Source of the DNA: Geodermatophilaceae bacterium NBWT11
GTDB lineage: Bacteria; Actinomycetota; Actinomycetes; Mycobacteriales; Geodermatophilaceae
DNA: 64,000 bases
Reading direction: 5' to 3'
NCBI GenBank assembly: GCA_014218215.1
Contig: CP043652.1
Location: forward strand, 4,402,001-4,466,000
In this document: positions 26,007 to 34,421 of the stretch, piece after piece
Layout: the number at the start of each line of letters is the position of its first letter
How positions within the stretch are numbered: the first letter of the stretch is position 1
Notes under the pieces: generated by a model
What the model saw: the letters and a program-made list of their open reading frames with translations, nothing else
Databases searched by the model: none
Told to the model about the DNA's origin: nothing
Position numbers and translations under genes: made by a program

Positions 26007-26953
26007 GCGGCGACCTTCGGGTTGATCCAGGCGTTGACCAGGTCGACGAGCAGGTTCACTGCCACGACCACGACGGCGAAGAGCACGGTGACGCCCTGGA
26101 TCACCGGGAGGTCGTGGCGCAGGGTGCTGGTCACCGCAAGCCCTCCGAGTCCGGGCAAGCTGAACACCGATTCGACGAGCACGGTGCCCCCGAGCAGGCC
26201 GATCAGCAGCACGCCGAGCACCGTGACCACGGGGACGCCGGCGTTGCGCAGAGCGTGCTTGATCTGCACGGTCCACTCCGAGGCGCCGTGGGAGCGCAGC
26301 ACCAGCACGTAGTCCTTGCCGAGCTCCTCCCGCATGGCGTCCCGGGTCTGCTTGGCCACGATGGCGGTGCCCGCCAGGGCCAGGGTGACGATCGGCAGCA
26401 CGATGGACAGCGCCCAGGCGACCGGGTCGACGGCCGGGGAGGTGTAGCCCACCACCGGGACCAGTCTCAGTCCCACTGCGAAGACCGCCGAGAGCACCAG
26501 ACCCAGCCAGAACGGCGGGATGGCCGACCCGACGAGGGAGGCGACGTCGACCACCCGGGCCAGCACTCCGCTGCTGCGGGAGCTGATCACGCCGAGGGCG
26601 ACCCCGAGCAGGCCGGCAACCAGCACCCCTCCGGTGATGAGGGTGAGGGTGACCCCCAGCCGCTGGGCGATGAGTCCGGTGACCGGTTCACCGGAGAACA
26701 GCGAGGCGCCCAGGTCTCCGTGCAGCGCGTCGGACAGCCATGCGCCGTACCGGGTCAACAGCGGCGCGTCCAGGCCCATCTGCAGGCGGAGGGCCTCGTA
26801 CTGCTCCTGGGTGGCCGACTGACCCAGGATGGTCCGGGCAGGGTCTCCGGGGGTGAGGGAGACCAGGACGAAGGTCAGGGCGGAGACCAGGAGGACCAGC
26901 AGGGTCGACCGGACCAGCCACCGCCCCAGCAGCCTGGGCACGAACGTCGTCAT
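26003..26953 (-). CDS. Oligopeptide-type ABC permease (DppB class)
   Basis: A 316-residue permease with the N-terminal helix, VSLTPGDPARTILG, LQMGLDAPLLTRYGAWL and GDLGASLFSGEPV hallmarks, about six helices, and an EAA loop in VLRSHGASEWTVQIKHALRN. The ATG at 26953 sits just before the first helix; an upstream in-frame extension reads antisense-like sequence and is rejected. It pairs with the permease domain of the downstream fusion protein. Confidence 0.9.
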   Translation of the reverse strand: MTTFVPRLLGRWLVRSTLLVLLVSALTFVLVSLTPGDPARTILGQSATQEQYEALRLQMGLDAPLLTRYGAWLSDALHGDLGASLFSGEPVTGLIAQRLGVTLTLITGGVLVAGLLGVALGVISSRSSGVLARVVDVASLVGSAIPPFWLGLVLSAVFAVGLRLVPVVGYTSPAVDPVAWALSIVLPIVTLALAGTAIVAKQTRDAMREELGKDYVLVLRSHGASEWTVQIKHALRNAGVPVVTVLGVLLIGLLGGTVLVESVFSLPGLGGLAVTSTLRHDLPVIQGVTVLFAVVVVAVNLLVDLVNAWINPKVAA

Positions 26954-26960
26954 CACTGGC

Positions 26961-28562
26961 TCAGCACTGGGTGCTGAACAGGTTGACCGGGTCCAGCAGG
27001 CGGTTCTGCTCGTTGACGGCCAGTCCACCGGTGGTGGCCGAGCCGTAGTAGTAGACCGGGGTGAAGGTCACCGGGGCGAACCAGGCAAGCTCCTGGACCC
27101 GCGCCACGATCTGCTGGTTCAGCGCTGCACGGTCAGCCTCCTCAGCCGCTGCTGCCTGGGTGTAGAGCGTCGCGAGCTCGGCGTCCTCGGTCCGGAACGG
27201 GTTGAACGGCCCGGTCGGGGCGATGGCGAGGGTGGCGCTGATGTGCACCGGCGGGGAACCCAGTCCTACGGCGGCCGCGGGGTAGGCGGCTGAGAAGAGG
27301 TCCGTCACGTAAGAGTTGGGCTCTTCCTGCACCAGGTTCAGCTCGATGCCGACCTGCTCCAGCTGCCCGGCCAGTGCCTGCCCAGCGGTACCGATGTTCG
27401 CGAAGTCGGTGGACAGCACGTCCAGGGTGAAGCCATCGGGGTAGCCGGCCTCGGTGAGCAGCTCGCGTGCCCGGTCGGGGTCGTAGGCGTAGAAGTCCGC
27501 GGTGTCCTCGTTGTAGTCCTCGCTACCGGGCAGCGCGATCTCCGAGGTGGGGACGCCGTCGCCGGCGTAGAGCGCCTCGGTCACGGTCTCCCGGTCGATC
27601 GCGAAGTTGATCGCCTGGCGCACCCGCTGGTCGGCCAGCGGGGCCGACAACGACCCGGCACGGTCGAACAGGCCCAGGCCCTGCCACACGGTGGGCTGCG
27701 CGGCGACCTGCAGGCCGGCCCCGCGTGCGGCGGAGGCGGTGGTGAAGTCACCGATGGCAGCGTCGAGCTCGCCGGTCTGCAGGGCGCTGAGCAGGCTGTT
27801 GGGGTTGGCGACGACTCGGATCGTCATCTCTCGGTAGTGGACAGCCGAGGGGTCGTAGTAGTCGGGGTTTGCGGTGTAGACGTAGGTGTCACCCGCGACG
27901 GTGCGTGAGGTGTCCAGGACGTACTGCCCGGCTCCGGCAGTCGAGGTGCCCAGCGCTGCCGGGTCCTGCAGCGCGATCGGGCTGATCACCATGCCGATGA
28001 CCCAGTCCTGGGAGAGCAACTCCTCCAGGATCGGGTTGGGTGCGGCCAGGTTCATGGTGAGCTGCAGTGGGCTCTCGACGGTGAACGTCGTGCCGGCCAA
28101 CAGCGCCGAGGAGGACCCACCCGCCTGCTGGAGGTAGGTGAAGTGCTCCACCACACCCTCAGCGGTCAGCTCACCCCCGTCGGGGAACGTGACCCCTTCG
28201 CGCAGTTGGATCTGGAACTGGGTGTTCCCCTCCCCCACGTAGCCCCACTCGACGGCCAGGCCAGGCACGTACTCACCCTGCGGGTCGCGGCGGATCAGCG
28301 GCTCGTAGGCAGGCTGGATGTACAGCGAGGCGCTCTGGTCGATCGTGCCCGGGTCCAGCGTGGAGGGACCCGCACCGTTGCCGAAGGTCAGGGAGTCTGC
28401 GACCCCGCACGGCGTGGCCGAGGCGTTCGGCGTCCCCTGCTCCTGACCGCCACCGGCCCCACCACTGCATCCGGCGACCAGTGCCGCCACGGCGGTGGCG
28501 GCGACGGCCGTGGCCGTCGTTCGCCCACGGTTCTTCAGCGAGCTGGTACGGCGGTTCGTCAT
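26961..28562 (-). CDS. Oligopeptide-type solute-binding lipoprotein (SBP family 5)
   Basis: A 533-residue receptor with a lipoprotein signal (twin basic start, lipobox LVAGC near residue 32) and a Gly-rich linker. LTFGNGAGPSTLDPGTID begins the SBP_bac_5 domain, and IQLREGVTFPDGGELTAEGV is its usual central block. ATG 28562 was chosen because it places the signal peptide correctly; the in-frame upstream ATG adds 34 residues that destroy it. First gene of the LacI-divergent operon 28562-19806. Co-encoded esterases hint at an esterified oligosaccharide or acylated ligand. Confidence 0.9.
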   Translation of the reverse strand: MTNRRTSSLKNRGRTTATAVAATAVAALVAGCSGGAGGGQEQGTPNASATPCGVADSLTFGNGAGPSTLDPGTIDQSASLYIQPAYEPLIRRDPQGEYVPGLAVEWGYVGEGNTQFQIQLREGVTFPDGGELTAEGVVEHFTYLQQAGGSSSALLAGTTFTVESPLQLTMNLAAPNPILEELLSQDWVIGMVISPIALQDPAALGTSTAGAGQYVLDTSRTVAGDTYVYTANPDYYDPSAVHYREMTIRVVANPNSLLSALQTGELDAAIGDFTTASAARGAGLQVAAQPTVWQGLGLFDRAGSLSAPLADQRVRQAINFAIDRETVTEALYAGDGVPTSEIALPGSEDYNEDTADFYAYDPDRARELLTEAGYPDGFTLDVLSTDFANIGTAGQALAGQLEQVGIELNLVQEEPNSYVTDLFSAAYPAAAVGLGSPPVHISATLAIAPTGPFNPFRTEDAELATLYTQAAAAEEADRAALNQQIVARVQELAWFAPVTFTPVYYYGSATTGGLAVNEQNRLLDPVNLFSTQC

Positions 28563-28667
28563 CGCGGGACTCCGGTTCTCCGGTGGGTGCGCACCCCGAC
28601 GTCGTCGGCGGTCAGCGCTGGTGTCGACGGGAACGTACGGTGGCGCGCACCACATGTAAAGCATTTC

Positions 28668-28685
28668 GGTAAAAGCACTTCTACC
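28668..28685. promoter_or_regulatory. Candidate LacI-family operator
   Basis: GGTAAAAGCACTTCTACC is an 18-base imperfect dyad (arms GGTANAAG/CTTNTACC, central CA) in the only AT-rich patch between the divergent importer operon and the lacI-like gene. A further half-site-like TGTAAAGC lies at 28655-28662. LacI regulators typically bind dyads of this size with a central CG or similar step. Confidence 0.5.
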
Positions 28686-28763
28686 ACGCAGAAAGAAGGC
28701 AGGATGGACTAGCCCCCGGAGCGAGGGCCGACGGATCGACGCGAGGACGAAGGTGAGCTGGGC

Positions 28764-29801
28764 ATGGGACGCAGCAACGTCACGATCTACGACGTGGCCA
28801 GCACGGCCGGCGTCAGCATCTCGACGGTCTCCAACGCCCTCAACCGACCCGACCGGGTCCGCGAGGACACCCGACGGCGCGTGCTCGAGGCCGCCGAGTC
28901 CCTGGGGTTCACCCCCAAGTCCGAGGCGGTCAACCAGGCCCGACGCGGGGTCGGCCGCATCGGGGTCATCGCCCCCTTCGTCGCCTACCAGTCCTACATG
29001 CGGCGCCTGTCCGGCGTGCTCGAGGTCATGAACAAGGCCAACCTGGAGGTCTGCCTCTACGACGAGGAGTCAGCGGCCTCCCGCACGTCCCTGCTGCTGT
29101 CCCGCCTCCCGCTGGGCAGCCGACTCGACGGACTCATCGTCATGGGCATCCCTCTCGACGACGAGGCAGCTGAACGCCTGCTGGCTGCGTCGTTCCCCAC
29201 AGTCCTCGTCGACTCCGAGGACCCGGGCTTCAGCTGCATCAACAGCGACAACGCCCTCAGCGGTCGGCTGCTCGCCCGACACCTCCTCGCCGCCGGACAC
29301 ACCCAGATCGGCTATGTGAACGAGGAACACCAGTTCGCAGCGCGGCCCCAGCAGGGGGTCCAACGGTTTCAGGCCTTCGCAGCCGAACTCGCCACAGCTG
29401 GCCACCCGCTCCCCCCACACCGCGTCGTAGAGACCCGGCACTCCCCCGACGACGCACGTGTGGCCGCCACCCGTCTCCTCACCGATCGAGACGTGACAGC
29501 CGTGGCCGCCCACGACGACGTCCTCGCCGTCGGCGTCCTGCACGCAGCAGCCGCGCACGGTCTTCGCGTCCCAGCAGATCTCGCGGTCACCGGTTGCGAC
29601 GATGGTGACGTCGCAGCCGCTGTGGGCCTCACGACGGTCGCGCAGCCCTTCGAGGACTCCGGCCGACTGGCCGCCACGACGCTCCTGGAGCTCATGCACG
29701 GCGACCACCCCATCCGCAAGACCGTCCTCGGGCAGGAACTGGTGGTCCGATCCTCGACGGACGACACGAAGCAGACGACCGGGCCACCAGAGGCGAGCTG
29801 A
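28764..29801 (+). CDS. LacI-family transcriptional regulator
   Basis: A 345-residue regulator. The N-terminal helix-turn-helix (TIYDVASTAGVSISTVSNAL) and hinge (RRRVLEAAESLGFTPK) are classical LacI, followed by a periplasmic-binding-like sensor domain (GRIGVIAPF..., HDDVLAVGVLHAA, TTVAQPFEDSGRLA). It is divergent from the fused importer/esterase operon and most likely represses it until the imported ligand or a derivative binds. LacI regulators more often sense sugars than peptides, which fits a glycan-related ligand for this importer (inference). Confidence 0.92.
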   Translation: MGRSNVTIYDVASTAGVSISTVSNALNRPDRVREDTRRRVLEAAESLGFTPKSEAVNQARRGVGRIGVIAPFVAYQSYMRRLSGVLEVMNKANLEVCLYDEESAASRTSLLLSRLPLGSRLDGLIVMGIPLDDEAAERLLAASFPTVLVDSEDPGFSCINSDNALSGRLLARHLLAAGHTQIGYVNEEHQFAARPQQGVQRFQAFAAELATAGHPLPPHRVVETRHSPDDARVAATRLLTDRDVTAVAAHDDVLAVGVLHAAAAHGLRVPADLAVTGCDDGDVAAAVGLTTVAQPFEDSGRLAATTLLELMHGDHPIRKTVLGQELVVRSSTDDTKQTTGPPEAS

Positions 29802-30225
29802 CCCGCCACCCGCCGGGCCGCGCACCTCGTTCCCAGTCCGCACCAGGAACGTCCGTACCCGTCTGTGCACTGCCAGGACCACGGGCCTCGATGCTCCGCT
29901 GGAGGTCTCGGACTGGCTCACGAGCCGTGGTCCGTCGATCCGTCCACGTGGGTTCGTGGTCACCACTGCCGATGACTGAGACGTTTCCTGGGCGCCCTCA
30001 CAGAAGGTCGACTGGAACTGACCGTGTTCATCGACATCGCCGCCTACCCCGTCGCGCTCTCGGGAACGGAAGCCCCAGCGCCGACGGACTCCTGCCACGC
30101 GGTGCGACTTCGGCGCGTCGAGTCGGGGGTGGAAGCCGTGCGCATGTCGGTGCTGTGACCGACGGCATCAACGTCATCCTGACGGGAACCTCAGGGGCTG
30201 CGGGTGAGGTGAGCAAGATGAGCCG
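29802..30225. other. Intergenic stretch with no recognisable gene
   Basis: These 424 bases separate the lacI-like gene from an alpha/beta hydrolase gene. All frames were inspected; none gives protein-like sequence beyond short shadows. Only a GAGGTGAG ribosome site near 30206 for the downstream GTG start stands out. A 24-residue ORF (30155-30229) overlaps that start as GTGA but lacks a ribosome site. Confidence 0.5.
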
Positions 30226-31122
30226 GTGACCAGCGCAGCCGGCCGTCTCCTGCCCCTCCTGCTGCGGGTGCTGCGCTTCAAGCGCACGTTCGCCACTCGG
30301 GAGGGAATGCTCGACCGACTCCGGGAGGTGGCAGTCCGGCCCCAACGATTCGGGCCGCCTGCCCGCCTCCCCGGTGACGTCCGCGTCTCCGTGAGCAGAG
30401 TCGACGGCTGGCCCGTCTACGTCGTCGAGCCCCGGGCAACCGCGTCGGGGCAGCACGTCGTGTACGTCCACGGTGGATCCTGGGCCTTCGAGATCAGCCC
30501 GTTCCACTGGCGGCTGATCGCCGTCGTCGTGCGGGACAGCGGTGCCACGGTGACAGTGCCGATCTACCCGCTGACCCCGACCGGGACCGCGGCCACGGTG
30601 GTGCCGGTGGTCGCCGACCTGGTGTCGGACCTGGTCGACCAGCACGGTGCCGACCACGTCACCGTCATGGGTGACTCGGCCGGGGGGCAGGTCGCGCTGT
30701 CCACGGCGTTGCTGCTGCGTGACCGCGGCGTGCCGCCGCTGCGGCGCACGGTCCTCATCTCCCCTGCGCTGGACCTGTCGCTGTCCAACCCCGAGATCGA
30801 CCGGGTGGAACCCACCGACCCCTGGCTGGCCAGACCGGGCATCCGGGTGTCCATCGACCTGTGGCGCGACAGCCTCGACCTGGACGACCCCCGGGTCAGC
30901 CCGCTGGCCGGCGACCCCGCCGGACTGGGACCGATCACGGTCTTCGGGGGCTCCCGGGACATCACCCACCCCGACATCCGCCTGCTCGTCGATCGGGCCC
31001 GAGCCGCCGGGGTCGACGTGGACGACCAGGACGGCCCCGGCATGGTGCACGTCTGGCCGCTGCTGCCCATCCCCGAAGGGCGCACCGCCCGAGCCCACAT
31101 CGTCGACCTGCTGCGCGGCTGA
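30226..31122 (+). CDS. Alpha/beta hydrolase (HSL-like)
   Basis: A 298-residue hydrolase. The oxyanion block is VVYVHGGSWAFE (HGGS rather than HGGG), the nucleophile elbow is MGDSAGGQ, the acid is in GGSRDITHPD and the His is in GPGMVHVWPLLP. It resembles the HSL group of carboxylesterases. It stands alone, with its own ribosome site, between the lacI-like gene and the beta-oxidation operon, and is followed by a hairpin at 31123-31145. Substrate unknown. Confidence 0.8.
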   Translation: MTSAAGRLLPLLLRVLRFKRTFATREGMLDRLREVAVRPQRFGPPARLPGDVRVSVSRVDGWPVYVVEPRATASGQHVVYVHGGSWAFEISPFHWRLIAVVVRDSGATVTVPIYPLTPTGTAATVVPVVADLVSDLVDQHGADHVTVMGDSAGGQVALSTALLLRDRGVPPLRRTVLISPALDLSLSNPEIDRVEPTDPWLARPGIRVSIDLWRDSLDLDDPRVSPLAGDPAGLGPITVFGGSRDITHPDIRLLVDRARAAGVDVDDQDGPGMVHVWPLLPIPEGRTARAHIVDLLRG

Positions 31123-31145
31123 GCCCTCCAGGGGTCGGGGAGGGC
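31123..31145 (+). terminator. Hairpin after the alpha/beta hydrolase gene
   Basis: GCCCTCC and GGAGGGC form a 7-base-pair stem around a nine-base loop, starting right after the TGA. There is no U-run, as is usual for actinobacterial terminators. Confidence 0.45.
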
Positions 31146-31301
31146 GACACCGATCGATGCCGGGCCACCGAGCGATCGGCCCGGCGAATGCCTGCACATG
31201 GGCAAGAGTCATTTCCCCCGGGCCAGCACGATCCGCAGACTCCTCGACGGCAGCGGCGCCGGTCGACGGGATGCGGCGCGCGGATCCCCCGGGAGGGCCC
31301 A

Positions 31302-32420
31302 GTGGCTGTGTCCCCACCTCCGTCGCGGCAGGCGTCGGACGTCCTGTCCGGTCTGCTGCGCGACGCGGCACTCCTGGTCGACCGCGGGACGGCATCGGCT
31401 GCGGACGTCGACACCGCGATGCGACTGGGCGCGGGCCACCCGGCCGGCCCGTTCGAGGTCATGGCCGCTCTCGGTCCGGGAGACCTCGACCGGCTGGGTC
31501 TCCGGGTGCCCGCCGAGCCCGCGCCGACCGGCGCGGCACCGGTGGCGGGGCTGACGTGGGACGGCCCGGTGGGCGTCGTCGGCACCGGGCACATGGCCGG
31601 CGGCATCGTCGAGGCCGTCGCGCGCAGCGGTCGGCCGGTGCGCGTGCTCGCCCGCAGCGACGAGTCGGGTGGACGACTCCGCAGCACGCTCACGGCGAGC
31701 CTCGACCGCGCGGTGTCCCGCGGGAGGCTCGACGGAGCAGGCAGGACCGACGTGCTCGACCGCGTCTCCGTCGCGACCGACACGGCGTCGCTCGACGGGA
31801 CCGACGTCGTGGTCGAGGCGGTCGCCGAGTCCCTCGACGTCAAGGCCGAGGTCATCTCCCGCCTCGACGCGGCCCTGGCCCCGTCGCTGCCGCTGGCGAC
31901 CAACACGTCGTCCTTCCGCGTCGGCGACCTGACTCCCGCGGCGCCCTCCGGGCGACCGGTGATCGCACTGCACTTCTTCAACCCGGCCCAGGTCATGAAG
32001 CTCGTCGAGGTCGTCGTGCCGGCAGAGCTCGACGGATCTGCCGAGCTGCGGGCCACGGCCACCGCCTGGGCCCGTGCCCTCGGCAAGACCCCGATCGGCT
32101 GCGCGGACGCCAGGGGGTTCGTGGTGAACCGGTTGCTCATCCCCTTCCTCAACGACGCGGTCCGGCTGCACGAGACCGGCATCCCGGTCGAGGAGGTCGA
32201 CGAGGTGCTGACCAGCGGCGCAGGGCACCCGATGGGGCCGCTGGCGCTCATCGACCTGATCGGCGTGGACGTCACCGTCGCGGCGCTGGAGTCGATGGCC
32301 GTGGTCGACGACGACCCCCGGATCCCTCCCGCCCGGACCCTCCGCGACCTGCTCGCCACCGGCCGGCTCGGCCGCAAGACCGGCGCCGGCTTCCACACCT
32401 ACGGAGAGAGGCACGCATGA
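31302..32420 (+). CDS. 3-hydroxyacyl-CoA dehydrogenase with an extra N-terminal HCDH-C domain
   Basis: This 372-residue protein oxidises a 3-hydroxyacyl-CoA with NAD. Residues ~80-260 are the Rossmann domain (VGVVGTGHMAGGIVEAV, NTSSFRVGDLT, ALHFFNPAQVMKLVEVV with the catalytic His), and ~265-372 the C-terminal helical domain (GFVVNRLLIPFLNDAVRL, GAGHPMGPLALIDLIG). Residues ~10-60 resemble a partial second copy of that C-terminal domain (RLGAGHPAGPFEVMAAL), placed in front. GTG 31302 has a GGGAGGG site upstream. It opens an operon with a SnoaL-like protein, an enoyl-CoA hydratase and a hydrolase. Confidence 0.85.
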   Translation: MAVSPPPSRQASDVLSGLLRDAALLVDRGTASAADVDTAMRLGAGHPAGPFEVMAALGPGDLDRLGLRVPAEPAPTGAAPVAGLTWDGPVGVVGTGHMAGGIVEAVARSGRPVRVLARSDESGGRLRSTLTASLDRAVSRGRLDGAGRTDVLDRVSVATDTASLDGTDVVVEAVAESLDVKAEVISRLDAALAPSLPLATNTSSFRVGDLTPAAPSGRPVIALHFFNPAQVMKLVEVVVPAELDGSAELRATATAWARALGKTPIGCADARGFVVNRLLIPFLNDAVRLHETGIPVEEVDEVLTSGAGHPMGPLALIDLIGVDVTVAALESMAVVDDDPRIPPARTLRDLLATGRLGRKTGAGFHTYGERHA

Positions 32421-32935
32421 CCCCCCTGCCCGACCCACGAACCGCGACCGACCCGACCGTCGCCTGGACCGCGCTGGTCAGCCGCTACTACGAGGGCTGC
32501 AGCGCCGGCGACGTCGACCTCATGATCACGACCCTGCACCCCGACGTCGTCCACTGGTTCCTCGCGCCCAACACCGGGTCCGCAGCCGTCACCGGGGCCG
32601 AGCACCTGGCCCGGTACTGGCGGAAGGTGACCGGCATCCTGCAGGCGCGCTGGGTGGTCGACAGCATCTGCGCGACGCCGGAGCAGGCCGTCATCGAGTG
32701 GAGCATGTGGTGGCTGCCGCAGGGTGCCACCGAGCGGGTGGCCACCCGGGGGGCCGAGTGGTTCACCTGCGCCGACGGGCTGATCCACGAGATCCGCAGC
32801 TACTACCAGATGCACCCGGCGACCACCGAGCTCGACGGGTTCCCCTACGCCGCGCGGGGCTACTCCGTCCCGGGCAGCGAGCACAGCACCATCCACCCCG
32901 GTGCCGACTCCTACGGCCCGGGGGTGGCCGCGTGA
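32417..32935 (+). CDS. SnoaL-like / NTF2-fold protein
   Basis: A 172-residue single-domain protein. VSRYYEGCSAGDVDLMITTL, LHPDVVHWFLAPN and the end ADGLIHEIRSYYQM are typical of NTF2-like enzymes, which include isomerases, cyclases, dehydratases and non-catalytic binding proteins. Its position between two beta-oxidation genes, overlapping both by four bases, suggests it acts on a CoA or carboxylate intermediate of the same pathway. Catalytic type cannot be read from the sequence. Confidence 0.75.
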   Translation: MTPLPDPRTATDPTVAWTALVSRYYEGCSAGDVDLMITTLHPDVVHWFLAPNTGSAAVTGAEHLARYWRKVTGILQARWVVDSICATPEQAVIEWSMWWLPQGATERVATRGAEWFTCADGLIHEIRSYYQMHPATTELDGFPYAARGYSVPGSEHSTIHPGADSYGPGVAA

Positions 32936-33696
32936 GCGCCGTCCAGGTGACCCGGCACGGCGCGGTCGCCACCGTCACGCTGGACCGACCGGACAGGCTG
33001 AATGCCCTCGACAGGTCGACCCGCTGGGAGCTGATCGGGGCCCTGCGCGAGGTCGCTGCCGACGACGCCGTCCGGGCGGTCGTCCTGACCGGCACCGGGC
33101 GCGCGTTCTGCGTCGGCCAGGACCTCGCGGCGGTGGAGGAGCTCGAGCACGCCGACGAGACCGTGGCCGGTTCCTACAACCCGATCGCCCAGACCATCAC
33201 GGCCATGCCCAAGCCGGTGGTCGCCGCCGTGAACGGAGCCGCCGTCGGTGCGGGCTTGGGCCTCGTCCTGGCCTGCGACCTCCGCCTGGCGGCCGAGGAG
33301 GCGTCCTTCTCGTGCGCGTTCGGCAAGGTGGGCCTGGTGCCGGACACCGGCGTGTCCTGGCACCTCGTCCGCGAACTCGGGTACGCCCGCGCGTTCGCCC
33401 TCGCCACGTTGGGGCGCACGTTCTCCGCCGAGCAGGCCAAGGAGTACGGGCTGGTGAACCGCGTGCTCCCCGCCGACCAGCTCGCCGCCACCGCCCGCGA
33501 GCTGGCGGAGCTGCTGGCGGCAGGTCCGGCCCGCGCGTTCGCGCTGACCAAGCAGCAGTTCCGCGCGGTCGGCGACGTGACGTTCGAAGGCATGCTCGCG
33601 ATGGAGGCACGCCACCAGGGCGAGGCTGCCGCCCACCCCGACCACGCGGAGGGGCGGACGGCGTTCGCCGAGAAGCGCCCGCCGGCCTGGGGGTGA
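32932..33696 (+). CDS. Enoyl-CoA hydratase/isomerase (crotonase family)
   Basis: A 254-residue crotonase. VTLDRPDRLNALD and TGTGRAFCVGQDL (oxyanion) and AAVNGAAVGAGLGLVLACD are standard, and FGKVGLVPDTGVSWHL is close to the PaaG-like isomerase/hydratase pattern, with Asp in place of the catalytic Glu of hydratases. Hydration or double-bond shift of an unsaturated acyl-CoA is therefore the likely reaction. GTG start overlaps the preceding stop. Confidence 0.88.
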   Translation: MSAVQVTRHGAVATVTLDRPDRLNALDRSTRWELIGALREVAADDAVRAVVLTGTGRAFCVGQDLAAVEELEHADETVAGSYNPIAQTITAMPKPVVAAVNGAAVGAGLGLVLACDLRLAAEEASFSCAFGKVGLVPDTGVSWHLVRELGYARAFALATLGRTFSAEQAKEYGLVNRVLPADQLAATARELAELLAAGPARAFALTKQQFRAVGDVTFEGMLAMEARHQGEAAAHPDHAEGRTAFAEKRPPAWG

Positions 33697-34388
33697 CGAG
33701 CCCCCCGGGTGCGCTGCTCGTCCACGGCCTCTGGCACGGCGCCTGGTGCTGGGACGACGTGCGCGCTGCGCTGGCCGACCGCGGCGTCGACAGCGCGGCG
33801 GTGGAACTGCCGCTCGGGGACCTCGACGGCGACGTCCGCGCCACCCGGGACGCACTGGAGGCCTTCGGCAGACCGGCGGTCCTGGTCGGGCACTCCTACG
33901 GCGGCGCCGTGGTCACCGCCGCCGGGGTGCACCCGCTGGTGCGCGAGCTCGTCTACCTCGCAGCCCACCAGCTGGACGTCGGTGAGTCGGTGAGCCGGCC
34001 GGGGACGATCGGCGAGCTGCCCGACACCCGGCTGGGCGAGGCGCTGCGCGTCGTCGGCGACGAGGTGGAGCTCGACGCCGACCTGGGGGTTCAGCTGCTG
34101 TACGGGGACGCCCTCCCCGAGGTCGCCGCCTCGTGCGCAGCGCGGTTGCGGCCGGCGGGGCGCCTGGTCTTCCGCGGTGCACCCGAGCAGGTCGCCTGGC
34201 GCACCGTGCCGTCGACCTACGTGGTCTGCGCGGGCGACCAGGTCGTGCACCCCGACCGGCAACGGGCGATGGCCCGGCGCGCCACCCGCACCCTGGAGTG
34301 GTCCTGTGGGCACAGCCCGGCCGCGACCCGCCCGGCGGCGGTGGCCCAGCTGATCGCGGACCGGGTCCGGGCGATCACGACGGGCTGA
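33693..34388 (+). CDS. Alpha/beta hydrolase of the methylesterase/EstC type
   Basis: A compact 231-residue hydrolase. LLVHGLWHGAWCWDD, nucleophile elbow VGHSYGGAVV, acid in VVCAGDQVVHPD and the His in CGHSPAATRP match the group that contains plant methylesterases, hydroxynitrile lyases and the bacterial pyrethroid esterase EstC. It could hydrolyse a methyl or aryl ester, or a ring-cleavage product. Overlaps the crotonase gene by four bases; last gene of the operon starting at 31302, 33 bases from the convergent LysR gene. Confidence 0.8.
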   Translation: MTSPPGALLVHGLWHGAWCWDDVRAALADRGVDSAAVELPLGDLDGDVRATRDALEAFGRPAVLVGHSYGGAVVTAAGVHPLVRELVYLAAHQLDVGESVSRPGTIGELPDTRLGEALRVVGDEVELDADLGVQLLYGDALPEVAASCAARLRPAGRLVFRGAPEQVAWRTVPSTYVVCAGDQVVHPDRQRAMARRATRTLEWSCGHSPAATRPAAVAQLIADRVRAITTG

Positions 34389-34421
34389 CCGGGCCAGTCA
34401 CAGGCATGCCCCGGCGCCGGT

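Noticed and set aside
30155-30229. 24-residue ORF overlapping the alpha/beta hydrolase start
   Set aside because: It has no ribosome site and no conserved feature; the overlap alone is weak support, so it is only mentioned in the intergenic entry.
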